From Streptomyces sp. NBC_01275 (GTDB taxonomy: Bacteria > Actinomycetota > Actinomycetes > Streptomycetales > Streptomycetaceae), in the NCBI RefSeq assembly GCF_026340655.1, contig NZ_JAPEOZ010000001.1, positions 5,146,001-5,210,000 of the forward strand: a DNA stretch of 64,000 nt. The letters run 5' to 3'. Of the stretch, positions 1 through 7,634 are shown piece by piece. The notes beneath the pieces were generated by a model. The model saw only the letters and a program-made list of their open reading frames with translations, did not search any database and was not told the DNA's origin. Made by a program: the position numbers and the translations under genes. Each line of letters opens with the position of its first letter. Position 1 is the stretch's first letter.

Positions 1-177
1 CGCACCGCCACCGAGAAGGTCGCGGCCGTCTCGCAGAAGCTCGGCCAGGCCATGTACGCCGACGCCCAGGCCGCGCAGGGGGCGGGCGACGCTCCCGGCG
101 CCGAGGCCCCGAAGGCCGACGACGACGTCGTGGACGCCGAGATCGTGGACGACGAGCGCAAGGACGGTGCCGCGTGA
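1..177 (+). CDS. dnaK: Molecular chaperone DnaK (Hsp70), C-terminal end only
   Basis: Only the last 58 residues of this Hsp70 ATPase chaperone are in the window; the ATPase and substrate-binding domains lie to the left. The visible part is a short helical stretch ([15 protein letters not shown]) followed by an Ala/Pro linker and an acidic tail ([13 protein letters not shown]), which is the usual ending of actinobacterial DnaK. The TGA stop overlaps the GTG start of grpE by four bases (GTGA), so the two genes are probably translationally coupled in the heat-shock operon dnaK-grpE-dnaJ-hspR. The identity rests on the tail plus the downstream gene order and is secure. The operon promoter, where HspR should bind, is outside the window. 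Confidence 0.93.
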   Translation, partial: RTATEKVAAVSQKLGQAMYADAQAAQGAGDAPGAEAPKADDDVVDAEIVDDERKDGAA

Positions 178-833
178 CGGAGGAGACCCCGGGCTTCGAG
201 GAGAAGCCCGACGTCCCCTCCGGCGCCACCCCTGAAGACGCCGAGCCGAAGGCCGCCCCCAGCTCCGCTTCGGCGGAGGGGGCGGCCCCGGCCGGGGACA
301 CGAACCAGACAGCGGGTCTGGTGGCCCAGCTGGACCAGGTGCGCACCGCGCTCAACGAGCGCACGGCGGACCTCCAGCGCCTCCAGGCCGAGTACCAGAA
401 TTACCGCCGCCGGGTCGAGCGCGACCGGATCGCGGTCAAGGAGATCGCCATCGCGAACCTCCTGACCGAGCTCCTGCCCGTCCTCGACGACATCGGCCGC
501 GCACGGGACCACGGCGAACTGCTCGGCGGCTTCAAGTCGGTGGCCGAGTCGCTGGAGGTCGTCGCGGCGAAGATGGGCCTGCAGCAGTTCGGCAAGGAGG
601 GCGAGCCCTTCGACCCGACGATCCACGAGGCCCTGATGCACTCGTACGCGCCCGACGTCACCGAGACGACGTGCGTGGCGATTCTCCAGCCCGGGTATCG
701 CTTCGGCGAGCGCACCATCCGCCCCGCGCGGGTGGCCGTGGCCGAACCGCAGCCCGGAGCGACGGCCGCCAAGTCCTCCGACGAGGCCGAGGCGGCCGAC
801 GACAAGGACAGCGGTGGCCCGGACGAGGGCTGA
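174..833 (+). CDS. grpE: Nucleotide exchange factor GrpE
   Basis: GrpE releases ADP from DnaK and so resets the chaperone cycle in the cytoplasm. The 219-residue protein has a long disordered acidic and Pro/Ala-rich N-terminus (about 1-48), a coiled-coil dimerisation helix (about 50-85, ending in [13 protein letters not shown]), and the compact beta-wing head that contacts DnaK (about 100-190, with [14 protein letters not shown] and the closing [10 protein letters not shown]). A disordered acidic tail follows. The GTG start is chosen because it overlaps the dnaK stop in GTGA; no better start lies downstream before the coiled coil. It is the second gene of the dnaK operon and precedes dnaJ by 45 bases. 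Confidence 0.95.
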   Translation: MTEETPGFEEKPDVPSGATPEDAEPKAAPSSASAEGAAPAGDTNQTAGLVAQLDQVRTALNERTADLQRLQAEYQNYRRRVERDRIAVKEIAIANLLTELLPVLDDIGRARDHGELLGGFKSVAESLEVVAAKMGLQQFGKEGEPFDPTIHEALMHSYAPDVTETTCVAILQPGYRFGERTIRPARVAVAEPQPGATAAKSSDEAEAADDKDSGGPDEG

Positions 834-878
834 GTCTGAACCGACGAGGGGTCCGCAGCGGAAGGAGGGACGTCGAGG

Positions 879-2057
879 ATGAGCACCAAGGACTTCATCG
901 AGAAGGACTTTTACAAGGTTCTCGGCGTCCCCAAGGACGCCACCGAGGCCGAGATCAAGAAGGCGTACCGCAAGCTCGCCCGCGAGTTCCACCCGGACGC
1001 CAACAAGGGCAACGCCAAGGCGGAGGAGCGCTTCAAGGAGATCTCCGAGGCGAACGACGTCCTCGGTGACCCCAAGAAGCGCAAGGAGTACGACGAGGCG
1101 CGCGCCCTCTTCGGCAACGGAGGCTTCCGTCCGGGGCCGGGCGCGGGCGGCGGCAACTTCAACTTCGACCTGGGGGACCTCTTCGGGGGCGCCCCCCAGG
1201 GCGGCGGGGGTTCCGGCGGCTTCGGCGGCGGCATCGGCGACGTGTTCGGCGGCCTGTTCAACCGGGGCGGTGCGGGCACGACCCGTACGCAGCCCCGGCG
1301 CGGCCAGGACATCGACACCGAGGTCACCCTGACCTTCACGGAGGCCATCGAAGGCGCCACGGTCCCGCTGCGGATGTCCTCGCAGGCCCCCTGCAAGGCC
1401 TGCTCGGGCACCGGCGACAAGAACGGCACGCCGAGGGTGTGCCCGACCTGCGTCGGCACGGGCCAGGTCGCGCGCGGCTCCGGCGGCGGCTTCTCGCTGA
1501 CGGACCCCTGCCCGGACTGCAAGGGCCGGGGTCTGATCGCCGAGCACCCCTGTCTGGACTGCAAGGGCAGCGGCCGCGCCAAGTCGTCGCGGACCATGCA
1601 GGTCCGCATCCCCGCGGGGGTGACGGACGGTCAGCGGATCCGGCTGCGCGGCAAGGGCGCACCGGGCGAGCGCGGCGGCCCGTCCGGCGACCTGTACGTC
1701 GTGGTCCACGTCGGCGCGCACCCGGTCTTCGGCCGCAGGGAAGACAACCTGACGGTGACGGTTCCGGTGACGTTCACGGAGGCGGCCCTCGGCGGTGAGA
1801 TCAAGGTCCCCACGCTCGGGGGCCCCTCCCTGACCCTGAAGCTGCCGCCCGGCACCCCCAACGGCCGCACCATGCGGGCGCGGGGCAAGGGCGCGGTCCG
1901 TAAGGACGGCACCCGCGGCGACCTGTTGGTCACCGTGGAGGTGAGTGTTCCGAAGGACCTGTCGGGGAAGGCTCGTGACGCGCTGGAGGCGTATCGCGAG
2001 GCGACCGCGGAGGAGGATCCGCGGGCGGAGCTGTTCGAGGCCGCGAAGGGAGCCTGA
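879..2057 (+). CDS. dnaJ: Chaperone DnaJ (type I Hsp40)
   Basis: DnaJ delivers unfolded clients to DnaK and stimulates its ATPase. The 392 residues show a full type I layout. The J domain is about 8-75 with the HPD signature at 38-40, and a Gly/Phe-rich linker spans about 80-135. The zinc-finger domain has four CxxCxGxG repeats (CKACSGTG from residue 172, then CPTCVGTG, CPDCKGRG and CLDCKGSG). Two C-terminal beta-sandwich substrate domains end near 375. It lies 45 bases downstream of grpE, with an upstream GAAGGAGGG that fits a ribosome-binding site. The stop is two bases before the GTG of hspR, so dnaJ and hspR are co-transcribed. Confidence 0.96.
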   Translation: MSTKDFIEKDFYKVLGVPKDATEAEIKKAYRKLAREFHPDANKGNAKAEERFKEISEANDVLGDPKKRKEYDEARALFGNGGFRPGPGAGGGNFNFDLGDLFGGAPQGGGGSGGFGGGIGDVFGGLFNRGGAGTTRTQPRRGQDIDTEVTLTFTEAIEGATVPLRMSSQAPCKACSGTGDKNGTPRVCPTCVGTGQVARGSGGGFSLTDPCPDCKGRGLIAEHPCLDCKGSGRAKSSRTMQVRIPAGVTDGQRIRLRGKGAPGERGGPSGDLYVVVHVGAHPVFGRREDNLTVTVPVTFTEAALGGEIKVPTLGGPSLTLKLPPGTPNGRTMRARGKGAVRKDGTRGDLLVTVEVSVPKDLSGKARDALEAYREATAEEDPRAELFEAAKGA

Positions 2058-2059
2058 GA

Positions 2060-2512
2060 GTGATGGACGGCCGTCGACGTAACCCGTATGAACTGACCGA
2101 GGAGACCCCGGTCTACGTCATCTCGGTGGCGGCCCAGCTCTCCGGCCTGCACCCGCAGACGCTGCGCCAGTACGACCGGCTGGGCCTGGTCTCCCCGGAC
2201 CGCACCGCCGGCCGGGGCCGCCGCTACTCGGCCCGTGACATCGAACTGCTCCGCGCGGTGCAGGCGCTGTCCCAGGACGAGGGCATCAACCTGGCCGGCA
2301 TCAAGCGCATCATCGAGCTGGAGAACCAGGTCGCGGCGCTCCAGGCCCGGGCCGCGGAGCTGCAGGCGGCGCTGGACGGCGCGGCGGCGGCGATGCAGCA
2401 GCGCGAGGCCGCCGTGCACGCCTCCTACCGACGGGACCTGGTCCCGTACCAGGAGGTCCAGCAGACCAGCGCGCTGGTGGTGTGGCGGCCCAAGCGGCAG
2501 CAGTCCGACTGA
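2060..2512 (+). CDS. hspR: Heat-shock repressor HspR (MerR family)
   Basis: HspR is the autoregulatory repressor of the dnaK operon and of clpB in Streptomyces; DnaK acts as its co-repressor (established knowledge). The 150-residue protein has a MerR-type winged helix at about 19-85 (YVISVAAQLSGLHPQTLRQY, then the wing with GRRYSARDIELL). A leucine/alanine-rich coiled coil for dimerisation follows at about 88-125 and then a short tail. The start could be GTG 2060 or ATG 2063; both give essentially the same protein. It is the last gene of the operon and is followed by a strong stem-loop. A matching HAIR operator is seen in this window upstream of clpB. Confidence 0.95.
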   Translation: MMDGRRRNPYELTEETPVYVISVAAQLSGLHPQTLRQYDRLGLVSPDRTAGRGRRYSARDIELLRAVQALSQDEGINLAGIKRIIELENQVAALQARAAELQAALDGAAAAMQQREAAVHASYRRDLVPYQEVQQTSALVVWRPKRQQSD

Positions 2513-2550
2513 CGCGAGCGCCTACGCGGAGACCGTGAGGCGTGAAACGC

Positions 2551-2586
2551 GAAAGGGGCCCGGAGGAAGACCTCCGGGCCCCTTTC
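2551..2586 (+). terminator. Rho-independent-type terminator after the dnaK operon
   Basis: A perfect 16-bp inverted repeat (arms 2551-2566 and 2571-2586, beginning GAAAGGGGCCCGGAGG) surrounds an AAGA loop. It lies 38 bases after the hspR stop and 31 bases before the end of the convergent gene, so it can serve both directions. No long U tract follows, as is common in Streptomyces. Confidence 0.85.
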
Positions 2587-2617
2587 ACGTCAGCAGGTTC
2601 GCGTCAGCAGGTTCGTG

Positions 2618-4321
2618 TCAGCGGCCGACGAAGAACTCCAGCGACGAACTCTGCTCGCCCTGACGCCCGTAGGCGTCCACCGCGTACGCGGTGACCGTGC
2701 AGGGGCCGTTGTAGGGCGGGGTCCAGGTGAGGGCCCCCGTGGTGGACAGTCGGACGCCGCTGGAGCCGCAGGCGCCCTCGATCTCCCAGGAGTACCCCTT
2801 CAGGCCCCGCTCCTCCTCGCCCGCGGCGGGCGCGGCGGTGACCTGGATGGCGGAGCGCGCCGGGATCCCCGTCGAGACCAGGGTCAGCCGGGGCGCGGCG
2901 GGGCCGGTCGCGGAGGCCGTGGAGAGGCGGTCGACGACGGCCTCGGTCGAGGGAGCCGACTCGGAGACGCCCGTGCCGTCGACGGCGGCGACGTAGTAGT
3001 ACGCCTTGCCCTTCGGCGCGGTCGTGTCGTCGTAGGAGTAGGGGGACGACCCCGTGGCGGTGCTGCCGATCAGGGACCAGGCGGCGGTGGCCGACGCGCG
3101 CCGGTAGACGTGGAATCCGGTGACGTCCGCCGAGTCGGAGGCCGAGTCGGAGGCAGCGCCCGAGGTCCAGGTGACGGTCGTGGAGGTGTCGGACGGTGTG
3201 CCCTGGACGTCCGTCGGCGCGGGGGCGGCCGAGGCGACGGGACGGGTGACCGTCGCCGGGGCGGAGGCCGGTGCGACGTTCCCGACGGCGTCGACGGCCC
3301 GGACGGTGTAGCCGTACGCCGTCCCCGCCTCCGCCCGCACGTCCGTGAACGACGTACCGAACACGAGCTCGGGCCCGTCCGGGTCCTGCCCGCCCTCCGG
3401 CGCGCCCCACAGCTCGTAGTGGTCGACGTCCTTCGACGAAGAGGCCTGCCACACCAGTGAGTTGCCCGCCGTGGCGCCCGTCGCCGTCAGGCCGGTGACC
3501 TGGGCCGGTGCGGTCCGGTCCACCGTGACGACGGACCGGTCCGCCGAGCCCGCCGACTCGTTGCCCGCCTTGTCGTGGGCCCGCACCTCGTAGACGTACG
3601 TCTCGCCGGTCACCGGCAGGGTGGCGTCGGTGTACGTGGTGGCGGTGGTGGAGGCCAGCCGCTGCCACGCGCCGGCGCCCTGCGCCTTCCGGTAGACGCG
3701 GTACCCCGCGAGGTCCATCTCCTTGTTCTTCGCCCAGGTGAGCTTGGTCCTGCCGGTCGCCTGGGTGTACGTCGCGGAGGGCGTCGTCGGCGCGAGCGGC
3801 CTGACCTTGTCGACGCTCGCCGACGTCCGGGGCGCGTAGCCGAACTTGACCCTCGCGTTGCCGTTGTCCCAGTTGCGGTAGTCGACGCGCAGGGTGTGCT
3901 TGCCCTTGGACAGGGTGAGGTTGACGGTCTTGGACGCCGTCCTGCCCGTGTCCGACCACAGGAAGGCCTTGCGGTCGCCGTCGACGTACACCTGTACGTA
4001 GTCCTGCACCGACAGCGACAGCGCGAAGGGGCCGCCGGAGCCGAAGTCCCGGGTCATGGTCCAGCGGACGCCGAAGCCGTCCTTCGGCAGGCCGCGGGCC
4101 GGGGCCCCGGCGCCCCAGTTCTCGTTGACCGTGGCGTCGCAGTCGGTCTTCTTCGGGGTGCCGGAAAAAGTAGTGTTCGCGAAGAATTGCCGCTTGTACA
4201 CCGGTGAGGTGCAGCTCGTCGCGGCCGAGGCGGGCGCGGCGGCGGCCGTCAGAAGGCCGCTCGTCGTGGCGATCGCGACGGCGGTCGCCGCCGCGGCCGT
4301 CGCGCGTCTTGCTGGGTTCAT
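2618..4321 (-). CDS. Secreted PA14-like / fibronectin type III repeat protein
   Basis: The 567-residue product has a Sec-type signal peptide (basic MNPARR, a hydrophobic Ala-rich core, then APASA near residue 34). The following module, about 35-165, resembles a PA14-type beta-sandwich (FFANTTFSG, then WTMTRDFGSGGPFALSLSVQ and KHTLRVDYRNW). Three fibronectin type III domains follow at about 175-265, 270-360 and 365-460, each with the TPSATYT/W..Y.VYR/Y.YEVRA pattern, and a C-terminal Ig-like segment closes the protein. There is no recognisable catalytic domain, so a carbohydrate- or matrix-binding extracellular role is inferred. The ATG at 4321 starts the signal peptide directly. A perfect 14-bp palindrome sits 36 bases upstream, and the neighbouring lipoprotein gene diverges from it. 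Confidence 0.85.
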   Translation of the reverse strand: MNPARRATAAAATAVAIATTSGLLTAAAAPASAATSCTSPVYKRQFFANTTFSGTPKKTDCDATVNENWGAGAPARGLPKDGFGVRWTMTRDFGSGGPFALSLSVQDYVQVYVDGDRKAFLWSDTGRTASKTVNLTLSKGKHTLRVDYRNWDNGNARVKFGYAPRTSASVDKVRPLAPTTPSATYTQATGRTKLTWAKNKEMDLAGYRVYRKAQGAGAWQRLASTTATTYTDATLPVTGETYVYEVRAHDKAGNESAGSADRSVVTVDRTAPAQVTGLTATGATAGNSLVWQASSSKDVDHYELWGAPEGGQDPDGPELVFGTSFTDVRAEAGTAYGYTVRAVDAVGNVAPASAPATVTRPVASAAPAPTDVQGTPSDTSTTVTWTSGAASDSASDSADVTGFHVYRRASATAAWSLIGSTATGSSPYSYDDTTAPKGKAYYYVAAVDGTGVSESAPSTEAVVDRLSTASATGPAAPRLTLVSTGIPARSAIQVTAAPAAGEEERGLKGYSWEIEGACGSSGVRLSTTGALTWTPPYNGPCTVTAYAVDAYGRQGEQSSSLEFFVGR

Positions 4322-4356
4322 ACGGTCCTCTGGTCGGGATCGCGGGCGGAAGGCCC

Positions 4357-4370
4357 GTCGTGATCACGAC
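4357..4370. promoter_or_regulatory. Perfect 14-bp palindrome upstream of the secreted FnIII gene
   Basis: GTCGTGATCACGAC reads the same on both strands. It lies 36 bases upstream of the ATG of the minus-strand secreted protein, a position that fits an operator near the promoter or in the leader. No regulator can be assigned from the sequence. Confidence 0.4.
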
Positions 4371-4508
4371 TCGCGAGGAACTGGGTTGGTTGTACGGGAC
4401 TTTGCCGCGTCGTGAACCCGCGTCGGCCTCGCTCCGGCCCTCTTCCGATGGAGAGTCCGTAAAGAGAATCAGCTTCCCTCTTCGCGTCGTCTCCATGCGT
4501 CTTCCTCA

Positions 4509-4554
4509 TCAAGCGGAGTGTGATGTTGCTACTTCGTTAAGTAGTTCCGCTTGA
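4509..4554. promoter_or_regulatory. Nested inverted repeat upstream of the sugar-binding lipoprotein
   Basis: Outer arms TCAAGCGGA (4509-4517) and TCCGCTTGA (4546-4554) are perfectly complementary. They enclose a second perfect hairpin with arms CTACTT (4529-4534) and AAGTAG (4539-4544) around a CGTT loop. The structure ends 89 bases before the lipoprotein ATG. It could be a double operator for a sugar-responsive repressor or a structured leader RNA; the sequence alone does not decide. Confidence 0.45.
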
Positions 4555-4643
4555 CTCCGATGCGTGCCGCCGCGTTGTCTTTTGGGACACCTGGGTCACC
4601 ATGCCGGACCCATGTCCGCAACGCACCTGAAGTGAGCACCTGA

Positions 4644-5753
4644 ATGCGTCGTATCGCCATAGCCGTGGCCGCCTCCACGATGTCCCTCTCGCTCGCCGGG
4701 TGCGGCATGCTCGGCGCGTCGGGGGACAGCACCACCGCGACGCCGACGAAGAGCAACGACATCACCGTCGGCGTGCTGATGCCGGAGAAGACGAACACCC
4801 GGTACGCGGAGTTCGACTACCCGATCATCAAGGCGAAGGTCGCCGCCCTGACGCAGAACAAGGGCAAGACCGAGTACGTCAACGCCGACGGCGACGCGCC
4901 CACGCAGGACAGCCAGATGCAGAAGATGATCGACGACAAGGTCGACGTCATCCTGCTCGACGCGGTCGACTCGCACAAGATCGCCGCCATGGTGAAGAAG
5001 GCCAAGGAAGCGAACATCCCGGTCATCGCCTACGACCGTCTCGCCGAGGGCCCGATCGACGCGTACGTCTCCTTCGACAACGAGCTGGTCGGCGAGGTGC
5101 AGGGCCGCACCCTGGTGGAGGCCATCGGCAACGCCGACCTCAGCGACAAGATCGTCATGGTGAACGGCTCGCCCACCGACCCCAACGCCGGTCAGTTCAA
5201 GCAGGGCGCGCTCAACGAGCTCAACGGCCGGGTGACGATCGCGAAGACGTACGACACCGACAAGTGGAGCCCGGAGATCGCCCAGGCCAGCATGACGAAG
5301 GCGATCAACGCGATCGGCAAGGACAACATCGCCGGCGTCTACTCCGCCAACGACGCCATGGCCGGCGGCATCATCAAGGCGCTGGAGGCCGCGGGCGTCA
5401 GCGACGGCGACCTGCCCCCGATCACCGGCCAGGACGCCGAACTGGCGGCCGTGCAGCGGATCGTCGCCGGCGAGCAGTACATGAGCGTCTACAAGCCGTA
5501 CCCCGGCGAGGCCGAGGCCGCCGCCGAGGCCGCCGTCGCCAAGGTCCAGGGCCGCGACATCCAGTTCGACGCCCTCACCCGCGACAAGGTCGACAGCCCG
5601 ACCGACAAGGACATCCCGGCCAAGCTGGTGACCGTGGTCGCCCTGACCAAGAGCAACATCAAGGAGACCGTCGTCGCGGACGGCATCTACAAGGTCTCCG
5701 AGATCTGCACCGCCGCGTACAAGGCGGCCTGCGACGCCATCGGCCTGAAGTAG
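4644..5753 (+). CDS. Sugar ABC transporter substrate-binding lipoprotein (xylose-binding-like)
   Basis: This 369-residue protein is a periplasmic-binding-protein-type receptor anchored as a lipoprotein. The signal is MRRIAIAVAASTMSLSLAGC with lipobox LAGC. The mature part is a two-lobe type I fold of the ribose/xylose family: ITVGVLMPEKTNTRYAEFDYP, DAPTQDSQMQKMIDDKVDVILL, IPVIAYDR, YVSFDNELVGEVQG, GVYSANDAMAGGIIKAL and ITGQDAELAAVQRIVAGEQYMSVYKP. The conserved FDNE and NDAMA segments match the xylose-binding XylF branch, so xylose or a related pentose is the inferred ligand. No transporter ATPase or permease is next to it, so it is an orphan receptor here. GAAGTGAGCACCTGA precedes the ATG; the Shine-Dalgarno is weak. 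Confidence 0.88.
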   Translation: MRRIAIAVAASTMSLSLAGCGMLGASGDSTTATPTKSNDITVGVLMPEKTNTRYAEFDYPIIKAKVAALTQNKGKTEYVNADGDAPTQDSQMQKMIDDKVDVILLDAVDSHKIAAMVKKAKEANIPVIAYDRLAEGPIDAYVSFDNELVGEVQGRTLVEAIGNADLSDKIVMVNGSPTDPNAGQFKQGALNELNGRVTIAKTYDTDKWSPEIAQASMTKAINAIGKDNIAGVYSANDAMAGGIIKALEAAGVSDGDLPPITGQDAELAAVQRIVAGEQYMSVYKPYPGEAEAAAEAAVAKVQGRDIQFDALTRDKVDSPTDKDIPAKLVTVVALTKSNIKETVVADGIYKVSEICTAAYKAACDAIGLK

Positions 5754-5785
5754 TCCCCGTAGGGGCCGCTCCCGTACGGGAACCT

Positions 5786-5821
5786 CCGTACGGGAACTCC
5801 CCTGCAGGAGCTCCCGTACGG
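5786..5821. terminator. Bidirectional stem-loop between convergent genes
   Basis: Arms 5786-5800 and 5807-5821 form a 15-bp stem with one mismatch around a CCTGCA loop. It ends six bases before the stop of the convergent transglutaminase-like gene and follows the lipoprotein stop by 32 bases. Further copies of CCCGTACGGG lie just upstream at 5771-5780. Confidence 0.7.
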
Positions 5822-5826
5822 GCCGC

Positions 5827-6696
5827 TCACGCCACCCGGGTGAACTCCACCGTAACCTCCGGCGGGCCGCCCGCGACGCCCCGGTAGACGCCCTTGTGCG
5901 GGGTGACGTCGTCGTAGTCGCGGCCGCGGCCGACCACCACATGGGACTCGTCGGCCCGGGTCCGGTTCGTGGGGTCGTAGCCGTGCCAGTCGCCCGCCCA
6001 GTACTCGACCCAGGCATGGCTCTGCCCGGCGACGGGCCGGTGCAGCTCCGCCTCCCGCTCGGGGTGCAGATAGCCCGAGACATAGCGGGTCGGCAGCCCC
6101 AGGCCGCGCAGCAGGGCGATCGTCAGGTGCGCGATGTCCTGGCAGACGCCCGCACCCTGCTCCCAGGCCTCGGCGGCCGAGGTGGTCACGCCGGTGGCGC
6201 CCGGGAGGTACGCCACCCGGTCGGCGACCAGCGAGGACACGGCCACCGCCGTCTCGTGCGGGTCCAGGCCCGCGGCCGCCTTGCGCGCCTTCTTCAGCAC
6301 CTTCGGCGAGACCGAGGTGCGCGCGGTGGGGTTCGCGAACTCCAGCAGCCGGGAGTGCGCGGTGCGCTCGGCGATGTCCGGCCAGCCGGGGGCCGGCGGC
6401 AGCTCGCCCGGCGGGGCGGTCTCCACCAGGCTGGACGCCGTGATGGTGAGGTCCGCGTGCGGGTCCATCAGCTCGAACGCGGTGACCTGGGTGCCCCAGT
6501 AGTCCCAGTACGACCAGGTGGTGGCCGCCGGGCGGATGGTCACCCGGGCGTCCAGCGTGGTCTGTCCGGGCAGCGTCAGGGGGGTCATGCGGACCTCGTT
6601 GTGCGAGGAGACCGCGGCCTGCGCGTACGAGACACGGGTGGTGTGCCGGATGCGGAGCCGGCGCGTCGTGGGCGTGCTCATGCTGCTGGCGTTCAT
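5827..6696 (-). CDS. Transglutaminase-like cysteine protease-fold protein
   Basis: The protein (about 289 residues) has an N-terminal beta-rich bacterial transglutaminase-associated domain (RIRHTTRVSYAQAAVSSHNE). It is followed by a transglutaminase-like core with a complete triad: Cys in GAGVCQDIAHL, His in SHAWVEYW and Asp in HGYDPTN. It is the third gene of a coupled set after the ATP-grasp and alpha-E genes. Three starts are possible: GTG 6705, which overlaps the upstream stop in GTGA; ATG 6696; and ATG 6681. ATG 6696 is preferred because AGGAAGGAG lies about ten bases before it, while GTG 6705 is too close. The family is thought to hydrolyse or rearrange amide bonds made by the partner ligase, but no substrate is known. 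Confidence 0.88.
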   Translation of the reverse strand: MNASSMSTPTTRRLRIRHTTRVSYAQAAVSSHNEVRMTPLTLPGQTTLDARVTIRPAATTWSYWDYWGTQVTAFELMDPHADLTITASSLVETAPPGELPPAPGWPDIAERTAHSRLLEFANPTARTSVSPKVLKKARKAAAGLDPHETAVAVSSLVADRVAYLPGATGVTTSAAEAWEQGAGVCQDIAHLTIALLRGLGLPTRYVSGYLHPEREAELHRPVAGQSHAWVEYWAGDWHGYDPTNRTRADESHVVVGRGRDYDDVTPHKGVYRGVAGGPPEVTVEFTRVA

Positions 6697-6701
6697 GCTG
6701 C

Positions 6702-7634
6702 TCACGCTCCTTCCTGGGCCCACACGACGGGCCCCTGGTGCGGGAAGAACCGCTCGGTCACGGCCTCCGCCGAGGCCATGCAGGCGGTCTGCAGGTCCCT
6801 CAGGAGGATGGGCAGCTGTTCTTCCAGAGCGGGCGAGTCGAGGTACTCGAGGCGGGTGCGCAGCCGACCGATGGGGCGCCGGGCGGGGTCCTGCCGGGGC
6901 CGGCCGAGTGCACTGAGGCACTCCTCCGCGGTGGTCAGCGCGTGCAGCGCCGAGCGCGGGAAGTCCCGGTCCAGGAGAAGGAATTCGGCCACCCGGGGGG
7001 TGTCCCCGAAGCCGCCGTACACCCGCGCGTACGCCTCGTCGGCACCCGACGCGCTCAACAACGTGGGCCAGTCGGGTGCGTGGGCGGCGTCCAGCACCCG
7101 TACCGACAGCAGCCGTACGGTCATGTCGACCCGCTCCAGGCTGCGGCCCAGCACCACGAACCGCCAGCTGTCGTCGCGGCTCATCGTGGAGTCGGCGAGC
7201 CCGAAGAACAGGGCGGCCCGGCTGCGCACCAGCTCCAGATAGCCGTAGGGGCCGGTACGGCGGGCCGCGCGGCGCTGGTCGGCGAGGGCGTGCCAGGTGG
7301 CGTTGAGGCACTCCCACATCGCCGAGGAGACGGCCTCGCGGGCGCTGCGGGCGTTGAGCCGGGCGGCGCCCAGGGCGCCCTCGATGGAGCAGGTGGAGCG
7401 GGCGTCGAAGGCCAGCTGGTCCAGGACCTGCTGCATGTCGACGGGGTCGGGGCCCGCGTCGACCCCGAGGATCGCGTACAGCGACCGGCAGGCCAGGTCC
7501 TCGTCGCGCCAAGGGTCCTCCAGCATGCGGTGGAGGTAGGCGTCGAGGATGCGCGCGGTGGCGTCGGCCCGTTCGACATAGCGGCCGGTCCAGGTCAACG
7601 CCTCCGCTATGCGGGAGAGGATCACGTCGTTCAC
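6702..7634 (-). CDS. Alpha-E domain-containing protein
   Basis: This 310-residue, almost entirely helical protein matches the alpha-E family (MNDVILSRIAEALTWTGRYV at the start, then SIEGALGAARLNARSAREA, SRDDSWRFVVLGRSLERVDM and EFLLLDRDFPRSALHAL). The biochemical function is unknown. The family is nearly always encoded beside a circularly permuted ATP-grasp protein and a transglutaminase-like protein, as here, and is thought to act with them in making or modifying a small peptide or amide. The GTG start at 7634 overlaps the upstream stop as GTGA, and its own stop lies close to the starts of the next gene, so the three genes form one operon. Confidence 0.88.
   Translation of the reverse strand: MNDVILSRIAEALTWTGRYVERADATARILDAYLHRMLEDPWRDEDLACRSLYAILGVDAGPDPVDMQQVLDQLAFDARSTCSIEGALGAARLNARSAREAVSSAMWECLNATWHALADQRRAARRTGPYGYLELVRSRAALFFGLADSTMSRDDSWRFVVLGRSLERVDMTVRLLSVRVLDAAHAPDWPTLLSASGADEAYARVYGGFGDTPRVAEFLLLDRDFPRSALHALTTAEECLSALGRPRQDPARRPIGRLRTRLEYLDSPALEEQLPILLRDLQTACMASAEAVTERFFPHQGPVVWAQEGA

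Larger units (their letters stand above)
4322..4643. other. 322-bp divergent intergenic region
   Basis: This gap separates the divergent FnIII protein gene and the sugar-binding lipoprotein gene, so it must hold both promoters. It is visibly more AT-rich than the flanking genes. It contains a 14-bp palindrome at 4357-4370 and a nested inverted repeat at 4509-4554. No convincing open reading frame was seen in it. Confidence 0.7.

Noticed and set aside
2604..4496. 630-codon minus-strand frame over the FnIII protein gene
   Set aside because: It is an Arg/Gly-rich shadow in another frame of the same strand and lacks any domain, whereas the frame 2618-4321 has a signal peptide and FnIII domains.
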